Translations under genes and position numbers: made by a program
The notes under the pieces: model-generated
What the model saw: only the letters and a program-made list of their open reading frames with translations
The model's database searches: none
Told to the model about the DNA's origin: nothing
Shown: in pieces, positions 16,339-25,933 of the stretch
Layout of the letters: the number at the start of each line of letters is the position of its first letter
Position numbering within the stretch: the stretch's first letter is position 1
Assembly: GCF_048265165.1 (NCBI RefSeq)
Contig: NZ_JBLXCD010000004.1
Location: forward strand, 1 to 64,000
Reading direction: 5' to 3'
DNA length: 64,000 nucleotides
DNA from: Oceanospirillum sp048265165
GTDB lineage: Bacteria > Pseudomonadota > Gammaproteobacteria > Pseudomonadales > Halomonadaceae

Positions 16339-19300
16339 ATGCTTAAATTGCGTGGAGCGCCCGCCCTATCTGCCTTCCGAACCCGCAAGCTACTGTCTGC
16401 TCTTCAGGAGTCAGTACCCGCAGTTCTGAATGTACACGCCGAGTTCATGCATTTTGCAGAGCTGACCGCAGATCTGACTGCCGAGCAGCAAACGGTTCTT
16501 GACCGTATTCTGCGTTACGGCCCGCAAGCAGAAGAGCTGGAGCCTTCCGGCACGCTGTTTCTGGTTGTGCCCCGCCCGGGAACCATTTCACCATGGTCTT
16601 CCAAGGCGACTGATATTGCCCATAACTGCGGTCTGGCATTGATCAGCCGTATTGAACGCGGTATTGCCTACTATATCCAGGCAGAAAATTTATCAGAAAC
16701 GGATCTGGCGATCGTTAAAGGCCTGTTGCATGATCGTATGACTCAGGCGGTGCTGACTGATCTGGATCAGGCTACAAGCTTATTTAGCCATGAAGAACCC
16801 CGTCCGCTGACCTCTGTGGATATTCTGGGGCGTGGCCGTCCAGCTCTGGAAGAGGCTAACCAATCACTGGGTTTGGCTCTGGCAGACGATGAGATCGACT
16901 ATTTGGTGCAAAGTTTCATCGATCTTGGCCGTAATCCGAATGATATCGAGCTGATGATGTTTGCTCAGGCTAACTCTGAGCATTGCCGCCATAAAATCTT
17001 CAATGCTGATTGGAGCATTGATGGTGAAGTGCAGGAAAAATCCCTGTTCGGCATGATCAAAAATACCTTCGAGCAAAGCCCTGAAGGTGTGCTGTCTGCA
17101 TACAAAGATAACGCATCTGTGATTGTTGGCCACGAGGCCAACCGCTTCTTCCCGAATCCTGACACGAAAGAATACGGCAAAAATAAAGAGCCGGTTCACC
17201 TGTTGATGAAGGTAGAAACTCACAACCACCCTACCGCGATTGCACCTTTCCCTGGTGCGGCTACTGGTTCCGGTGGTGAGATTCGTGATGAAGGTGCAAC
17301 GGGCCGTGGCTCTAAGCCAAAAGCAGGTTTGACGGGCTTTACGGTTTCCAATTTGAGTATCCCTGAATTCAATCAGCCCTGGGAAGGTCATTATGGTAAA
17401 CCTGCGCGTATCGTTTCTGCGCTGGATATTATGATCGAAGGCCCATTGGGTGGTGCGGCATTTAACAATGAATTTGGTCGCCCCAACCTGAACGGTTACT
17501 TCCGTACTTTTGAGCAGGAAGCTGTTGGTGTAAACGGTACAGAGATGTGGGGTTACCACAAGCCGATTATGCTGGCGGGCGGTATGGGTAATATCCGTGC
17601 TGACCACGTTGAGAAAGGCGACATTATTGTCGGTGCTAAGCTGATCGTTCTGGGTGGCCCTGCCATGCTGATCGGTCTGGGAGGCGGCGCGGCGTCTTCT
17701 ATGGCGACTGGTGCCAGCTCTGAGGATCTGGATTTCGCTTCTGTACAGCGTGAGAACCCGGAGATGGAGCGCCGCTGTCAGGAAGTGATCGACCAATGCT
17801 GGCAGCTGGGAGACAAGAACCCAATCAGCTTTATCCATGATGTTGGCGCAGGCGGCTTATCTAACGCCCTGCCTGAGCTGGTTAAAGATGGCGAGCGTGG
17901 TGGTCAGTTTGATCTGCGCAAAGTACTGAACGATGAGCCGGGTATGAGCCCGCTAGAAATTTGGTGTAACGAGTCTCAGGAACGCTATGTGATGGCGGTT
18001 TCCCCTGAGAATCTGGAAGCGTTTGAGGCGATCTGTGCCCGTGAGCGCTGCCCATTTGCGGTTGTCGGTGAAGCCACTGAAGAGATGCACCTGACGGTTC
18101 AGGACACCGTGTTCAGCAATGAGCCGGTTGACCTGCCGATGAGTGTGCTGTTCGGTAAGCCACCTAAGATGCACCGTGAATTTAACCGCGTAAATCCTGA
18201 GCTGCCTGAGCTTAAGCTGGAAGGCGTTGAGCTGAAAGAGGCCGCTAAGCGCGTTCTGCAGTTGCCGACGGTTGCCAGCAAAAACTTCCTGATCACCATT
18301 GGTGATCGCTCTATTACCGGTATGGTTGCCCGTGACCAGATGGTAGGCCCTTGGCAGGTGCCGGTTGCCGATGTTGCGGTAACCACCACCACTCAGGATG
18401 CCACCACTGGTGAAGCGATGGCTATGGGCGAGCGTACTCCGCTGGCGCTGATCAACCCTGCGGCTTCTGGTCGTATGGCGGTTGGTGAAACCATTACTAA
18501 CCTGGCTGCAGCTCAGATCAACAAGATGGGCGACATCAAACTGTCGGCTAACTGGATGTCTGCGGCAAGCCACAATGGCGAAAATCAGGCGCTGTTCGAC
18601 ACCGTAAAAGCGGTGGGTATGGAGTTGGCTCCTGAGCTGGATATCGCGATCCCGGTAGGCAAGGACTCTATGTCCATGCGTACCGTTTGGGACGATAACG
18701 GTGAAGAGAAGGCGGTAACGTCTCCGCTGTCTCTGGTGATTACCGGCTTTGCACCTGTGGGTGATGCCCGTAAGACCCTGACGCCAGAACTGCGTACCGA
18801 CAAAGGTGATACTGATCTGCTGCTGATCGATCTGGGTCGTGGTCAGAACCGTCTGGGTGGTTCTGCACTAGCGCAGGTGTTCAATCAGGTGGGTAACGAA
18901 GCACCGGATCTGGATGATGCAGAAGACCTGAAAGCGATGTTCGCGGTGATTCAGGGTCTGAATCAGGATGGCAAGCTACTGGCTTACCATGACCGTTCTG
19001 ACGGAGGCCTGTTCGCAACGCTGGCTGAGATGTCTTTTGCCGGTCATACGGGTCTGAATATCAAGCTGGATCTGATTGCAGACAGTAATAATGATCAGGA
19101 TGTACTGGCTGCATTGTTTAACGAAGAACTGGGCGCTGTGGTTCAGATCTCCCGTGATGATTCCGAGGAAGTGCTGGCTCAGTTCCAAGCAGCGGGTCTG
19201 GGTGACTGCGTAGCGGTTATCGGCGAGCTGAACGACGAAGACTGGGTACGTTTCACTTATGACGGCGAAGCGGTTCTGGAAAATGCCCGTGTAAACTATC

Positions 19301-20244
19301 AGCGTAAGTGGAGCGAAACCAGTTACCGTATTCAGGCGCTGCGTGACAACGCAGATTGCGCACTGGAAGAGTTTGAAGGCCTGCTGGACTCTACCAATCC
19401 GGGTCTGCACGCTGAGCTGACTTACAACGTGAATGAAGACGTTGCTGCTCCTCTGATTGCTTCCGGCAACCGTCCGAAAGTGGCTATCGTGCGTGAGCAG
19501 GGGGTTAACGGTCAGATCGAAATGGCAGCTGCCTTCGACCGAGCCGGTTTCGCAGCCGTTGATGTACACATGAGTGACATTCTGGAAGGTCGTGTCACTC
19601 TGGATCAGTTCCGTGGGTTAGTCGCCTGTGGCGGCTTCTCCTATGGTGATGTTCTGGGTGCCGGTGAAGGCTGGGCGAAGAGTATTCTGTTCAACGCTAC
19701 CGCCCGTGAGCAGTTCAAAAACTTCTTCCATCGCGAAGATACCTTCGCGCTGGGAGTATGTAACGGCTGTCAGATGCTGTCTAACCTGCACGAACTGATT
19801 CCGGGTGCCGAGCACTGGCCACACTTTGTGCGCAACCAGTCTGAGCAGTTTGAGGCCCGTGTTTGCATGGTTGAAGTACAGGATAGCCCGTCTGTCTTCC
19901 TGCAGGGTATGGCGGGTTCCCGTATGCCGATTGCTGTGGCTCATGGTGAAGGCCATGCTGAATTCACCAGTGAAGCTCACTTGGATGCACTGTTGGAAAG
20001 CGGTAACTTGGCGCTACGCTATGTGGATAACTACGGCAAAGTGACAGAAACCTATCCGGCGAACCCGAACGGTTCTCCGGCGGGTGTTACCGGCGTGACC
20101 TCTATCGACGGTCGTGTCACCATCATGATGCCGCACCCGGAGCGAGTTTACCGCACGGTAACCAATTCCTGGGCTCCGGATGACTGGAGTGAGGATGGCG
20201 CCTGGATGCGTATGTTCCGTAATGCACGAGTGTGGGCTGGTTAA
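16339..20244 (+). CDS. purL: Phosphoribosylformylglycinamidine synthase (large single-chain form)
   Basis: At 1,301 residues this is the fused proteobacterial enzyme that converts FGAR, glutamine and ATP to FGAM in purine synthesis. The N-terminal PurS-like domain is followed by two FGAM-synthase halves (MMFAQANSEHCRHKIFNA, ETHNHPTAIAPFPGAATGSGGEIRDE, HDRSDGGLFATLAEM) and a C-terminal class-I glutamine amidotransferase with nucleophile Cys in LGVCNGCQML and the His/Glu pair in MMPHPERVYR. Length and motifs are complete. It has strong codon bias, which explains the long antisense open frames seen across it. Confidence 0.98.
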   Translation: MLKLRGAPALSAFRTRKLLSALQESVPAVLNVHAEFMHFAELTADLTAEQQTVLDRILRYGPQAEELEPSGTLFLVVPRPGTISPWSSKATDIAHNCGLALISRIERGIAYYIQAENLSETDLAIVKGLLHDRMTQAVLTDLDQATSLFSHEEPRPLTSVDILGRGRPALEEANQSLGLALADDEIDYLVQSFIDLGRNPNDIELMMFAQANSEHCRHKIFNADWSIDGEVQEKSLFGMIKNTFEQSPEGVLSAYKDNASVIVGHEANRFFPNPDTKEYGKNKEPVHLLMKVETHNHPTAIAPFPGAATGSGGEIRDEGATGRGSKPKAGLTGFTVSNLSIPEFNQPWEGHYGKPARIVSALDIMIEGPLGGAAFNNEFGRPNLNGYFRTFEQEAVGVNGTEMWGYHKPIMLAGGMGNIRADHVEKGDIIVGAKLIVLGGPAMLIGLGGGAASSMATGASSEDLDFASVQRENPEMERRCQEVIDQCWQLGDKNPISFIHDVGAGGLSNALPELVKDGERGGQFDLRKVLNDEPGMSPLEIWCNESQERYVMAVSPENLEAFEAICARERCPFAVVGEATEEMHLTVQDTVFSNEPVDLPMSVLFGKPPKMHREFNRVNPELPELKLEGVELKEAAKRVLQLPTVASKNFLITIGDRSITGMVARDQMVGPWQVPVADVAVTTTTQDATTGEAMAMGERTPLALINPAASGRMAVGETITNLAAAQINKMGDIKLSANWMSAASHNGENQALFDTVKAVGMELAPELDIAIPVGKDSMSMRTVWDDNGEEKAVTSPLSLVITGFAPVGDARKTLTPELRTDKGDTDLLLIDLGRGQNRLGGSALAQVFNQVGNEAPDLDDAEDLKAMFAVIQGLNQDGKLLAYHDRSDGGLFATLAEMSFAGHTGLNIKLDLIADSNNDQDVLAALFNEELGAVVQISRDDSEEVLAQFQAAGLGDCVAVIGELNDEDWVRFTYDGEAVLENARVNYQRKWSETSYRIQALRDNADCALEEFEGLLDSTNPGLHAELTYNVNEDVAAPLIASGNRPKVAIVREQGVNGQIEMAAAFDRAGFAAVDVHMSDILEGRVTLDQFRGLVACGGFSYGDVLGAGEGWAKSILFNATAREQFKNFFHREDTFALGVCNGCQMLSNLHELIPGAEHWPHFVRNQSEQFEARVCMVEVQDSPSVFLQGMAGSRMPIAVAHGEGHAEFTSEAHLDALLESGNLALRYVDNYGKVTETYPANPNGSPAGVTGVTSIDGRVTIMMPHPERVYRTVTNSWAPDDWSEDGAWMRMFRNARVWAG

Positions 20245-20263
20245 TACCTGACCCACTCGACAC

Positions 20264-20292
20264 AAAAAAGGCAGCCTCGGCTGCCTTTTTTG
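20264..20292. terminator. purL terminator, bidirectional
   Basis: AAAAAAGGCAGC pairs with GCTGCCTTTTTT around a four-base loop, giving T runs in both directions. It lies 20 bases after purL and also suits the convergent gene at 20296-20979. Confidence 0.93.
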
Positions 20293-20293
20293 C
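20273..20293 (+). repeat. Direct repeat, copy 1 (3' half of purL terminator)
   Basis: The 21 bases AGCCTCGGCTGCCTTTTTTGC recur exactly at 21243-21263. The two copies enclose the orphan membrane-protein gene; see the second copy. Confidence 0.95.
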
Positions 20294-20295
20294 GT

Positions 20296-20979
20296 TTAGG
20301 ATGCTGCGATCTGCAGGATTTTGTCTTTGTATTGTTTGATTGATTTATCCCAGCCTGAGGTGCCTCTTTTATTTGGGCTATCTGCTATATCTATTTCAAA
20401 ACCTCTTTTCAGTCTATGCTGAGGCGGTTCATTTTTGTTTCTCAGCCCATCAGTTTTAACTTTTAGCGTATCAAGATAATCGCGGTGTAACTGGTAAATT
20501 TCAGGGTGTAGCTTTTGGACGTTCTCGCCAAGAAGGCTATCAATTATCTCTAATTCTATTTCGCTGTTTTGGAAATTCTCCCACGCGAGTTCGATAGACT
20601 TGATTTGGTTTTCAAGCTTAATAAGATTTTGTTCATCCTGCGCATTATTAATAGGTGGAAGTACATAGCCGTGTACAGGATCGTTTTTAATTGGTAAATC
20701 CCACGCAGACGTTGTGATAGCCATAATCATTGCGCGATCCCAAAGCTCAAAAGTCTTTTTGTAGCCAGTGATGGCATTAACCTTTGGTATATAGGATGTT
20801 TGTTTCTTCCACGTAATTGCTGCCCAAGCGGCTATTAGTGCTGTTGTTAACGATCCTGTGCCGCCTATAACATCATTAAATGTATCGGCAGAAAATGAGA
20901 TGTCGCTGACCATTCCGATGGTCATGCCAAGAAAGAATGTGAAAGTAGCTATAACAACCGTAAGTGTGCTTGTTTGCAT
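20296..20979 (-). CDS. Hypothetical protein with two N-terminal membrane segments
   Basis: The 227-residue product is not recognised. Two hydrophobic helices (about 6-26 and 40-57, the second ending AAWAAITWKK) are followed by a polar, mostly helical cytoplasmic region with charged stretches such as NLIKLENQIKSIELAWENF. It lies convergent to purL inside a segment bounded by 21-bp direct repeats of the purL terminator, and its codon use looks less biased and more AT-rich than its neighbours. This suggests a recently acquired accessory gene. Membrane-anchored proteins of this build are common in small islands, but no function can be assigned. Confidence 0.6.
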   Translation of the reverse strand: MQTSTLTVVIATFTFFLGMTIGMVSDISFSADTFNDVIGGTGSLTTALIAAWAAITWKKQTSYIPKVNAITGYKKTFELWDRAMIMAITTSAWDLPIKNDPVHGYVLPPINNAQDEQNLIKLENQIKSIELAWENFQNSEIELEIIDSLLGENVQKLHPEIYQLHRDYLDTLKVKTDGLRNKNEPPQHRLKRGFEIDIADSPNKRGTSGWDKSIKQYKDKILQIAAS

Positions 20980-21317
20980 ATATTGAGTGTCTCTGAATAT
21001 TGTGAGTTTGTTTCAGACTATTATCAGAGGGCTAGTCAAGGTTTTACAGGCTAAAAAATTTAGAATTGCTGAAGCCCCATTTTATGCGGCTTCGAGGGTC
21101 TTAAGTGAGTGGTAAGGGATCATTGCCAAGTTCGTTATTCTCTAAAACAAAGATTTCTGTAGCTGCTCCGATGCGTCCGGCGACTAACTAAATAAAGCCG
21201 TGTATGACATCAGTTGATTGATGTTAACTTGGTTTTTCAGAAAGCCTCGGCTGCCTTTTTTGCATTTTGGGTATTGATCGCAGGTGTTCTGCGATCAATT
21301 TATTCCCATCTGCCTAA
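20980..21317. other. Non-coding right part of the islet beside purL
   Basis: The 338 bases contain no supported gene. They hold the upstream region of the orphan gene and the second copy of the terminator fragment. Between them are AT-rich sequences without clear structure. Confidence 0.5.
21243..21263 (+). repeat. Direct repeat, copy 2 (duplicated purL terminator fragment)
   Basis: Exact copy of 20273-20293, followed by a similar TTT-rich stretch. It lacks the upstream AAAAAAGGC arm, so it is a duplication of one half of the terminator, as expected at one junction of an insertion or integration event. The distance between the copies is 970 bp. Confidence 0.9.
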
Positions 21318-23264
21318 TCAGAGCTTGAAGTGATCAACAGTTTTGGCCAGTTCTTTAGATATCTTCGAGAGCTCACTGCTGGCATCAGCTGTTTGTAGCG
21401 CCCCTTCAACGGTTTGATCGGACAATTGAGTAACCGCTGTAATATTGAGACTGATCTCCTCAGCAACAGAAGACTGTTGGCTAACGGCGGTCACAACCTG
21501 AGTATTCATTTCATTGATTTGCCGGATACTTTCAACAATCGTATCCAAGGCTGCTCCGGTTTTCTCAGACTGCTCTACTGTGTTTAGCGCCTTATCACGA
21601 CTGGTGAGCATAGCCTCAACAGCATGATTGATATCAGACTGCAGCTGGTTAATCATATCCTGAATGGTCTGAGCCGAGTCCTGGCTCCGTTGAGCCAGGT
21701 TCCTGACTTCATCGGCAACAACAGCAAACCCTCGGCCTGATTCACCAGCTCTGGCTGCTTCGATTGCAGCATTCAAAGCCAGTAGGTTGGTTTGCTCAGA
21801 GATTGTCTGAATAACCTCTGTCACGGAACCGATATTAGTACTGCTGGCTTCAAGGGATTGTATGATTTCGACAGATTTTTCAACGTTTTCAGCAAGATCA
21901 TTAATGGCTTCCAGAGTTCTTTGTACCGTTTCTTTGCCCTGGGCGGCGTAATCCATGCCTGTTGATGCGGCCTGAGCTGAAGATTCTGAGTGGTTAACGA
22001 CATCATGAATACTGGCCGCCATTTCTGTAGCAGCCGCTGCGATCTGTTCAATACGGCTTTGCTGTTCGTTGACAACAGCATGGGTCTGCTGAGCAACCGC
22101 AGATGCTGATTGTGCCGTATCCTGTAACTGGTTACCGGTATGGGTGATTGATGCAATGATGGTTCTGAGCTGCTCTGCCATATGGCTAACAGATTGAAGA
22201 ATGCCGGTGCTGTTTTCTTGGTGCTTAACTTTCAGGTCGCCAGAGGCAATCTGACGGGTGATCGCCGCGATATCTCTTGGTTCGCCGCCAATAGGCTGCT
22301 TGATTACTCTCAACATGACGATTGTAAATACAATACCTGCGATCACAACAATTGCTGAGACAAACAGAATTAGGTCTGTCAGGTTTTCAATATCCTGCTG
22401 TAGTTTTGGGCCGACCTGTTCTTGGTCTTTTAATATATCTTGCTTAATTTGATCGGTTTTTACTGTGATGTCTGCTGATAGCGGGATAATGGTTTCTTGG
22501 GTAATTTGAGTCACTTGGCTGGCAGAGTTATAAACCTTTTCAAAGGCCGCTAAAAAAGCTTGATGATGGGTTTCAAAGTGGGCCAATAGCTCATCTTCTT
22601 CGCCACCTAGCGCATTTTTTAATAGCGTCAATGCGTTAGGCATAATCTCATCAAGTTCTTTCACTGCCCGGTCATAATGCTCTTTTTTACGTGAGATCAG
22701 ATAACGGTTAGCGTAGAGACGCCCCAATAGCAGGTGCTCCTGCACGCTGGCAGCATAAAAAATAGTATCACCAATACCACTCAGGTAAGCATTCTCGATC
22801 AGGGTTGTCATCGTCTTACGGATTTCAAAACCCGCTGGGTATAGTTGTTGTTCTGTGATGCTATCAATAAGACCAATCTGGACTTTAACCTGATCAAAAG
22901 CTTGCTGGAAATGTGCGATCTGGACTTCGATATCTTTAATCAGTTTCAGCCTTTTAGAATCTTTAAACTGAGATTTTGCCGTCAGAATAAGCTCGGAAAC
23001 CTCTTTTTCCTGTTTCTGGTAATGCTCCAGTGTGCCCTGTTCCTGATGTATCAGGTAGCTTTGTACATCGGCACCTTGCATCAGCATGCTGCTTTGCAGG
23101 TGGCTGGCGATATTGGTGTCGGCTACAAAACCACGATACTGTTGAACCCCATGCGAGCTTTCACTCAGGCCTTTATAAGAAAACAGGGTTAAGACGACGC
23201 TGAACAAAATCAGCACACCAAAACCGATAGCAAGCTGCTGGGCTAACCGAAGCTGAGTGAACAT
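21318..23264 (-). CDS. Methyl-accepting chemotaxis protein with long helical periplasmic domain
   Basis: A 648-residue chemoreceptor. TM1 is at about 9-30 (LAIGFGVLILFSVVLTLF) and TM2 at about 297-322 (LILFVSAIVVIAGIVFTIVM), followed by HAMP and a signalling domain with the conserved tip EQTNLLALNAAIEAARAGE. The periplasmic part of about 265 residues is all-helical with LLLGRLYANRYLISRKKEHY, which resembles the HBM sensor module of McpS/TlpQ-type receptors; the ligand is unknown. The start at 23264 (MFTQLRLAQQL) has AAAGGA upstream; the open frame continues 38 codons further without a ribosome site. Confidence 0.9.
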   Translation of the reverse strand: MFTQLRLAQQLAIGFGVLILFSVVLTLFSYKGLSESSHGVQQYRGFVADTNIASHLQSSMLMQGADVQSYLIHQEQGTLEHYQKQEKEVSELILTAKSQFKDSKRLKLIKDIEVQIAHFQQAFDQVKVQIGLIDSITEQQLYPAGFEIRKTMTTLIENAYLSGIGDTIFYAASVQEHLLLGRLYANRYLISRKKEHYDRAVKELDEIMPNALTLLKNALGGEEDELLAHFETHHQAFLAAFEKVYNSASQVTQITQETIIPLSADITVKTDQIKQDILKDQEQVGPKLQQDIENLTDLILFVSAIVVIAGIVFTIVMLRVIKQPIGGEPRDIAAITRQIASGDLKVKHQENSTGILQSVSHMAEQLRTIIASITHTGNQLQDTAQSASAVAQQTHAVVNEQQSRIEQIAAAATEMAASIHDVVNHSESSAQAASTGMDYAAQGKETVQRTLEAINDLAENVEKSVEIIQSLEASSTNIGSVTEVIQTISEQTNLLALNAAIEAARAGESGRGFAVVADEVRNLAQRSQDSAQTIQDMINQLQSDINHAVEAMLTSRDKALNTVEQSEKTGAALDTIVESIRQINEMNTQVVTAVSQQSSVAEEISLNITAVTQLSDQTVEGALQTADASSELSKISKELAKTVDHFKL

Positions 23265-23711
23265 AGGGCATCCTTTAAACATTAAATTAAGATCACAGTG
23301 GGCATAGTGTGATAGTGAAGTATCTGAAGGCATTATTTTTGTCTGATTAAAGCTAAGCCTCAGTTTTGCCAAGTGCACAAAGACTCATTACTAAGTGCTT
23401 TATTCAATGTACACCATACGAAAAAAAAACTTTGACAGATGCAGTCAATCACACAAGCAGATCATATGCATCTAAATAATATGTTTTCTTCCAAAAGCTC
23501 GTTGCCCTGACTGATTATGGGCCATACTGAAAGAATCCGTCATGGGCAGGGCTCTGCTCTATCGGTTGAAATAATTGTGCAAAATTTTTTGCATCCACCT
23601 GAACTGATGCTGCGTAAGTATTATTGAGTACGTTAAAACGAACTTAAAAAATCAAGATAAAAATACGATTAATAAAACATTTTTTAGTGTATACAACCCG
23701 AGGTAACAACG
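23265..23711. other. Divergent control region of the chemoreceptor and bufferin genes
   Basis: These 447 AT-rich bases contain no supported gene. A perfect-ended palindrome TGCAAAATTTTTTGCA at 23578-23593 lies about 120 bases before the bufferin start and could be an operator; this is a suggestion from symmetry only. AT-rich sequence immediately before 23700 probably contains the leader of the bufferin transcript. Confidence 0.45.
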
Positions 23712-23969
23712 ATGACTAAATCTAAACTGGCAATGGCTTCTGTAATGTCCGGTATTATTGCCCTGAGTGCAGTAACGGCAACACCTGCGCTGGCGGCAGG
23801 TAAAGAGAAATGTTATGGCGTTGCAAAAGCGGGTCATAATGACTGCGCAACCAAAAACAGTTCTTGTGCTGGTACGTCTAAAACAGATTTCCAAGGCGAT
23901 GCATTTATTGCGGTACCTAAGGGTATGTGCTCTAAACTTGCCGGTGGTAGTCTGACGTCTAAAGGTTAA
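23712..23969 (+). CDS. bufA: Bufferin-type precursor peptide (DUF2282)
   Basis: The 85-residue product has a Sec signal peptide (hydrophobic 7-28, cleavage after ALA) and a short mature part with four Cys at 34, 45, 52 and 73 in the DUF2282 pattern EKCYGVAKAGHNDCATK...SSCAG...VPKGMC. Proteins of this family with a neighbouring MNIO enzyme are bufferins: RiPPs in which central Cys residues are turned into thiooxazoles and which bind copper in the periplasm. The modification here is inferred from the operon, not seen. AGG lies 8-10 bases before the ATG. A large hairpin separates it from bufB. Confidence 0.88.
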   Translation: MTKSKLAMASVMSGIIALSAVTATPALAAGKEKCYGVAKAGHNDCATKNSSCAGTSKTDFQGDAFIAVPKGMCSKLAGGSLTSKG

Positions 23970-23995
23970 GCCTGATTGGTGTAACTGGCCTATAT

Positions 23996-24041
23996 CAGGA
24001 GCCCTCTGTGGTTAGCAGTTCACTGCGCTAACGGGTTCCTG
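23996..24041 (+). terminator. Large hairpin between bufA and bufB (partial terminator or mRNA stabiliser)
   Basis: Outer arms CAGGA / TTCCTG and inner arms GGTTAGC / GCGCTAAC form an imperfect stem-loop in the 163-base gap. Only a broken pyrimidine tract follows (CCTCTTTCATTTG). It could reduce read-through so that the precursor is made in excess over its enzymes. Confidence 0.55.
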
Positions 24042-24132
24042 AGCCTCTTTCATTTGTTCTCCAGAAATTCGCTATTCACTTTCTAAGAAACATTTTTATT
24101 CACTTTGAAAAATAAGAGATGGAGTGCTCACC

Positions 24133-25041
24133 ATGGATGCTATGAAGGGCTTTTCTGTGCCTACGGCGAGTATTGGTATGGGGCTGCGGGCACCGCACTA
24201 TAATGACCTGCTGTCAGAGCTGCCGAATGTTTCCTGGTTGGAAGTTCACAGTGAAAACTATCTGGATGAGCAAGGTGTCCAGCGTCATATTTTACGTCAG
24301 GTCGCAGAACATTACCCATTAAGCCTCCACGGTGTCGGGCTATCTCTTGGCTCAGGGGATGCCTTAGATTCTAAGCACCTTTTAGCCTTGAAATCCTTAG
24401 TCGATGAGTTTCAACCGACACTGCTATCTGAGCATTTGAGCTGGAGTGCGGTATCAGGCCGATACTTTAACGACCTTTTACCGATTCCTTATACCCGTGA
24501 AAGCCTTGAACAATTTTGCCGCCAGGTAAACGTGGCTCAACAGGCACTTGGGCGTCAGATCTTGATTGAGAATCCTACTGCCTATCTGAATTTTAAAGCG
24601 TCTGTTTTTACGGAATGGGATTTTTTAAACCAGATTGTTGGGCAAACAGGCTGTGGACTTCTTCTCGATCTGAATAATATCTATGTTAACGCTGTGAACC
24701 ACGGCTTCGACAGCCTCGATTATTTGAACAATATTGACCTTGATGCGGTGGGTGAGCTGCACCTGGCTGGCTTTTCAGTCAATGACTATGAGCAGGGCCG
24801 TATTCTGATTGATACCCATGGGAACCGTGTTAGCGACGAGGTATGGCAATTGTTTGCACAGGTTAGGCATAAGCTGGGCTGCCAGGCTCCCGCTCTGGTG
24901 GAATGGGATACAGATATACCGGAAATGTCCGTTTTGCTGGATGAGGTTGGTAAAGCCGAGAGTATTCAGCAGCTTGGTGCAGATTCGGCTTTAACATCAA
25001 AATCTGGCTATGAGTATGGTGTTAGTCATGACGGATTTTAA
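24133..25041 (+). CDS. bufB: MNIO-family (DUF692) bufferin-modifying enzyme
   Basis: A 302-residue TIM-barrel multinuclear non-heme iron oxidase. Typical DUF692 motifs appear in order: LEVHSENYLDEQG, SLHGVGLSLGS, SEHLSWSA, QILIENPTAYL, LLLDLNNIYVNAVNHG, ELHLAGFSVN, DTHGNRV and LVEWDTDIPE, giving the His, Asp, Asn and Glu iron ligands. Such enzymes oxidise Cys residues of a partner peptide. The start at 24133 follows GGAG by eight bases; the frame opens at a GTG nine bases earlier that overlaps this site. It overlaps the next gene by 14 bases. Confidence 0.92.
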   Translation: MDAMKGFSVPTASIGMGLRAPHYNDLLSELPNVSWLEVHSENYLDEQGVQRHILRQVAEHYPLSLHGVGLSLGSGDALDSKHLLALKSLVDEFQPTLLSEHLSWSAVSGRYFNDLLPIPYTRESLEQFCRQVNVAQQALGRQILIENPTAYLNFKASVFTEWDFLNQIVGQTGCGLLLDLNNIYVNAVNHGFDSLDYLNNIDLDAVGELHLAGFSVNDYEQGRILIDTHGNRVSDEVWQLFAQVRHKLGCQAPALVEWDTDIPEMSVLLDEVGKAESIQQLGADSALTSKSGYEYGVSHDGF

Positions 25042-25921
25042 CTCTTCTTCCGGCCCCGCTTCTGAGTTGGTAATGGCCCCTGAGCTTTACCATTTACAGC
25101 AGGCGTTTGCTCAGGCGCTGATATCACCTGCATCGTCTGTGGATCACTCTAAGCTCTATCAAGGCATTCAGGAGACGCATTTTGATGCGGACCAACTGTT
25201 GCAAATCTACCGGAATAACTTTGTTCTAAGTCTGACAGAGGCTTTGGAAGTGACTTTCCCGGTGCTTCAGGTGATGGTTGGTGACGAATTTTTTGCCCAG
25301 CTAGCCAAAGCATTTATCCGTACCGTGCCGATGTCAAACGCTGCTGTGGCCCAGTTTGGCGAGGCTCTGCCGGACTTTATGCTTGATCTGGAGCAGCTGA
25401 AGGAGATGCCTTATCTCGCTGACTTAGCGCGCTTCGAGTGGGCTTATTCCGTGCGTATTAATCGTATTCCCACGACAGAGCCCTTTCCCTATCAGGGATT
25501 GTCTGAGGTCAGCGAAGATGATTATGAGCGGATTCACTTTGCGGTTAACCCCAATATCACGCTTTTTCAATCCTCGTGGGCGATTATTGAACTGTTTCGC
25601 CGCCTAAAAAACTGGCTTGAACGGCAGGCCGAGATTGAGAAAGGGGATGCTGAGAAATGTGATTCAGTTGCATCTGATGAAGATAACCCCTTGGCGGGAT
25701 TTCAACTGGATCAGCCCCAGAAGGGCTATATTGCAACCTCTGGTTTAGCAGAAGTGCTCTATCAGGAGCTAGACGACGGCGCATTTTGTCTGCTGGAGCA
25801 TTGTCAGGCGGGCAGCCTATTTAGCCAGTTTGAGTACGATGCTGCTGATCTCCTTCTACAGGATGCTATCCGTACGGGGCTAATCACCAGATTTGACGTT
25901 CTGAAAAAAACCACAGAGTAG
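25028..25921 (+). CDS. bufC: DUF2063 (HvfC-type) partner protein of the MNIO enzyme
   Basis: A 297-residue protein whose N-terminal half matches DUF2063: LQQAFAQALISP, LLQIYRNNFVLSLTEALEVTFPVLQ, GDEFFAQLAKAFIRTVP and LADLARFEWAYS. These proteins pair with MNIO enzymes and are thought to recruit the precursor leader. The start overlaps the end of bufB by 14 bases; an ATG at 25010 in the same frame is possible but makes a longer overlap and has no better ribosome site. The C-terminal third (about 190-297) is a winged-helix-like domain ending LLEHCQAG...AIRTGLITRFDV. Confidence 0.88.
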   Translation: MTDFNSSSGPASELVMAPELYHLQQAFAQALISPASSVDHSKLYQGIQETHFDADQLLQIYRNNFVLSLTEALEVTFPVLQVMVGDEFFAQLAKAFIRTVPMSNAAVAQFGEALPDFMLDLEQLKEMPYLADLARFEWAYSVRINRIPTTEPFPYQGLSEVSEDDYERIHFAVNPNITLFQSSWAIIELFRRLKNWLERQAEIEKGDAEKCDSVASDEDNPLAGFQLDQPQKGYIATSGLAEVLYQELDDGAFCLLEHCQAGSLFSQFEYDAADLLLQDAIRTGLITRFDVLKKTTE

Positions 25922-25933
25922 AGGAATCGAAGA

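Noticed and set aside
16864..19569. Long open frames on the reverse strand of purL (up to 324 codons)
   Set aside because: They lie inside a strongly codon-biased gene, contain no family motifs and lack ribosome sites; they are codon-usage shadows.
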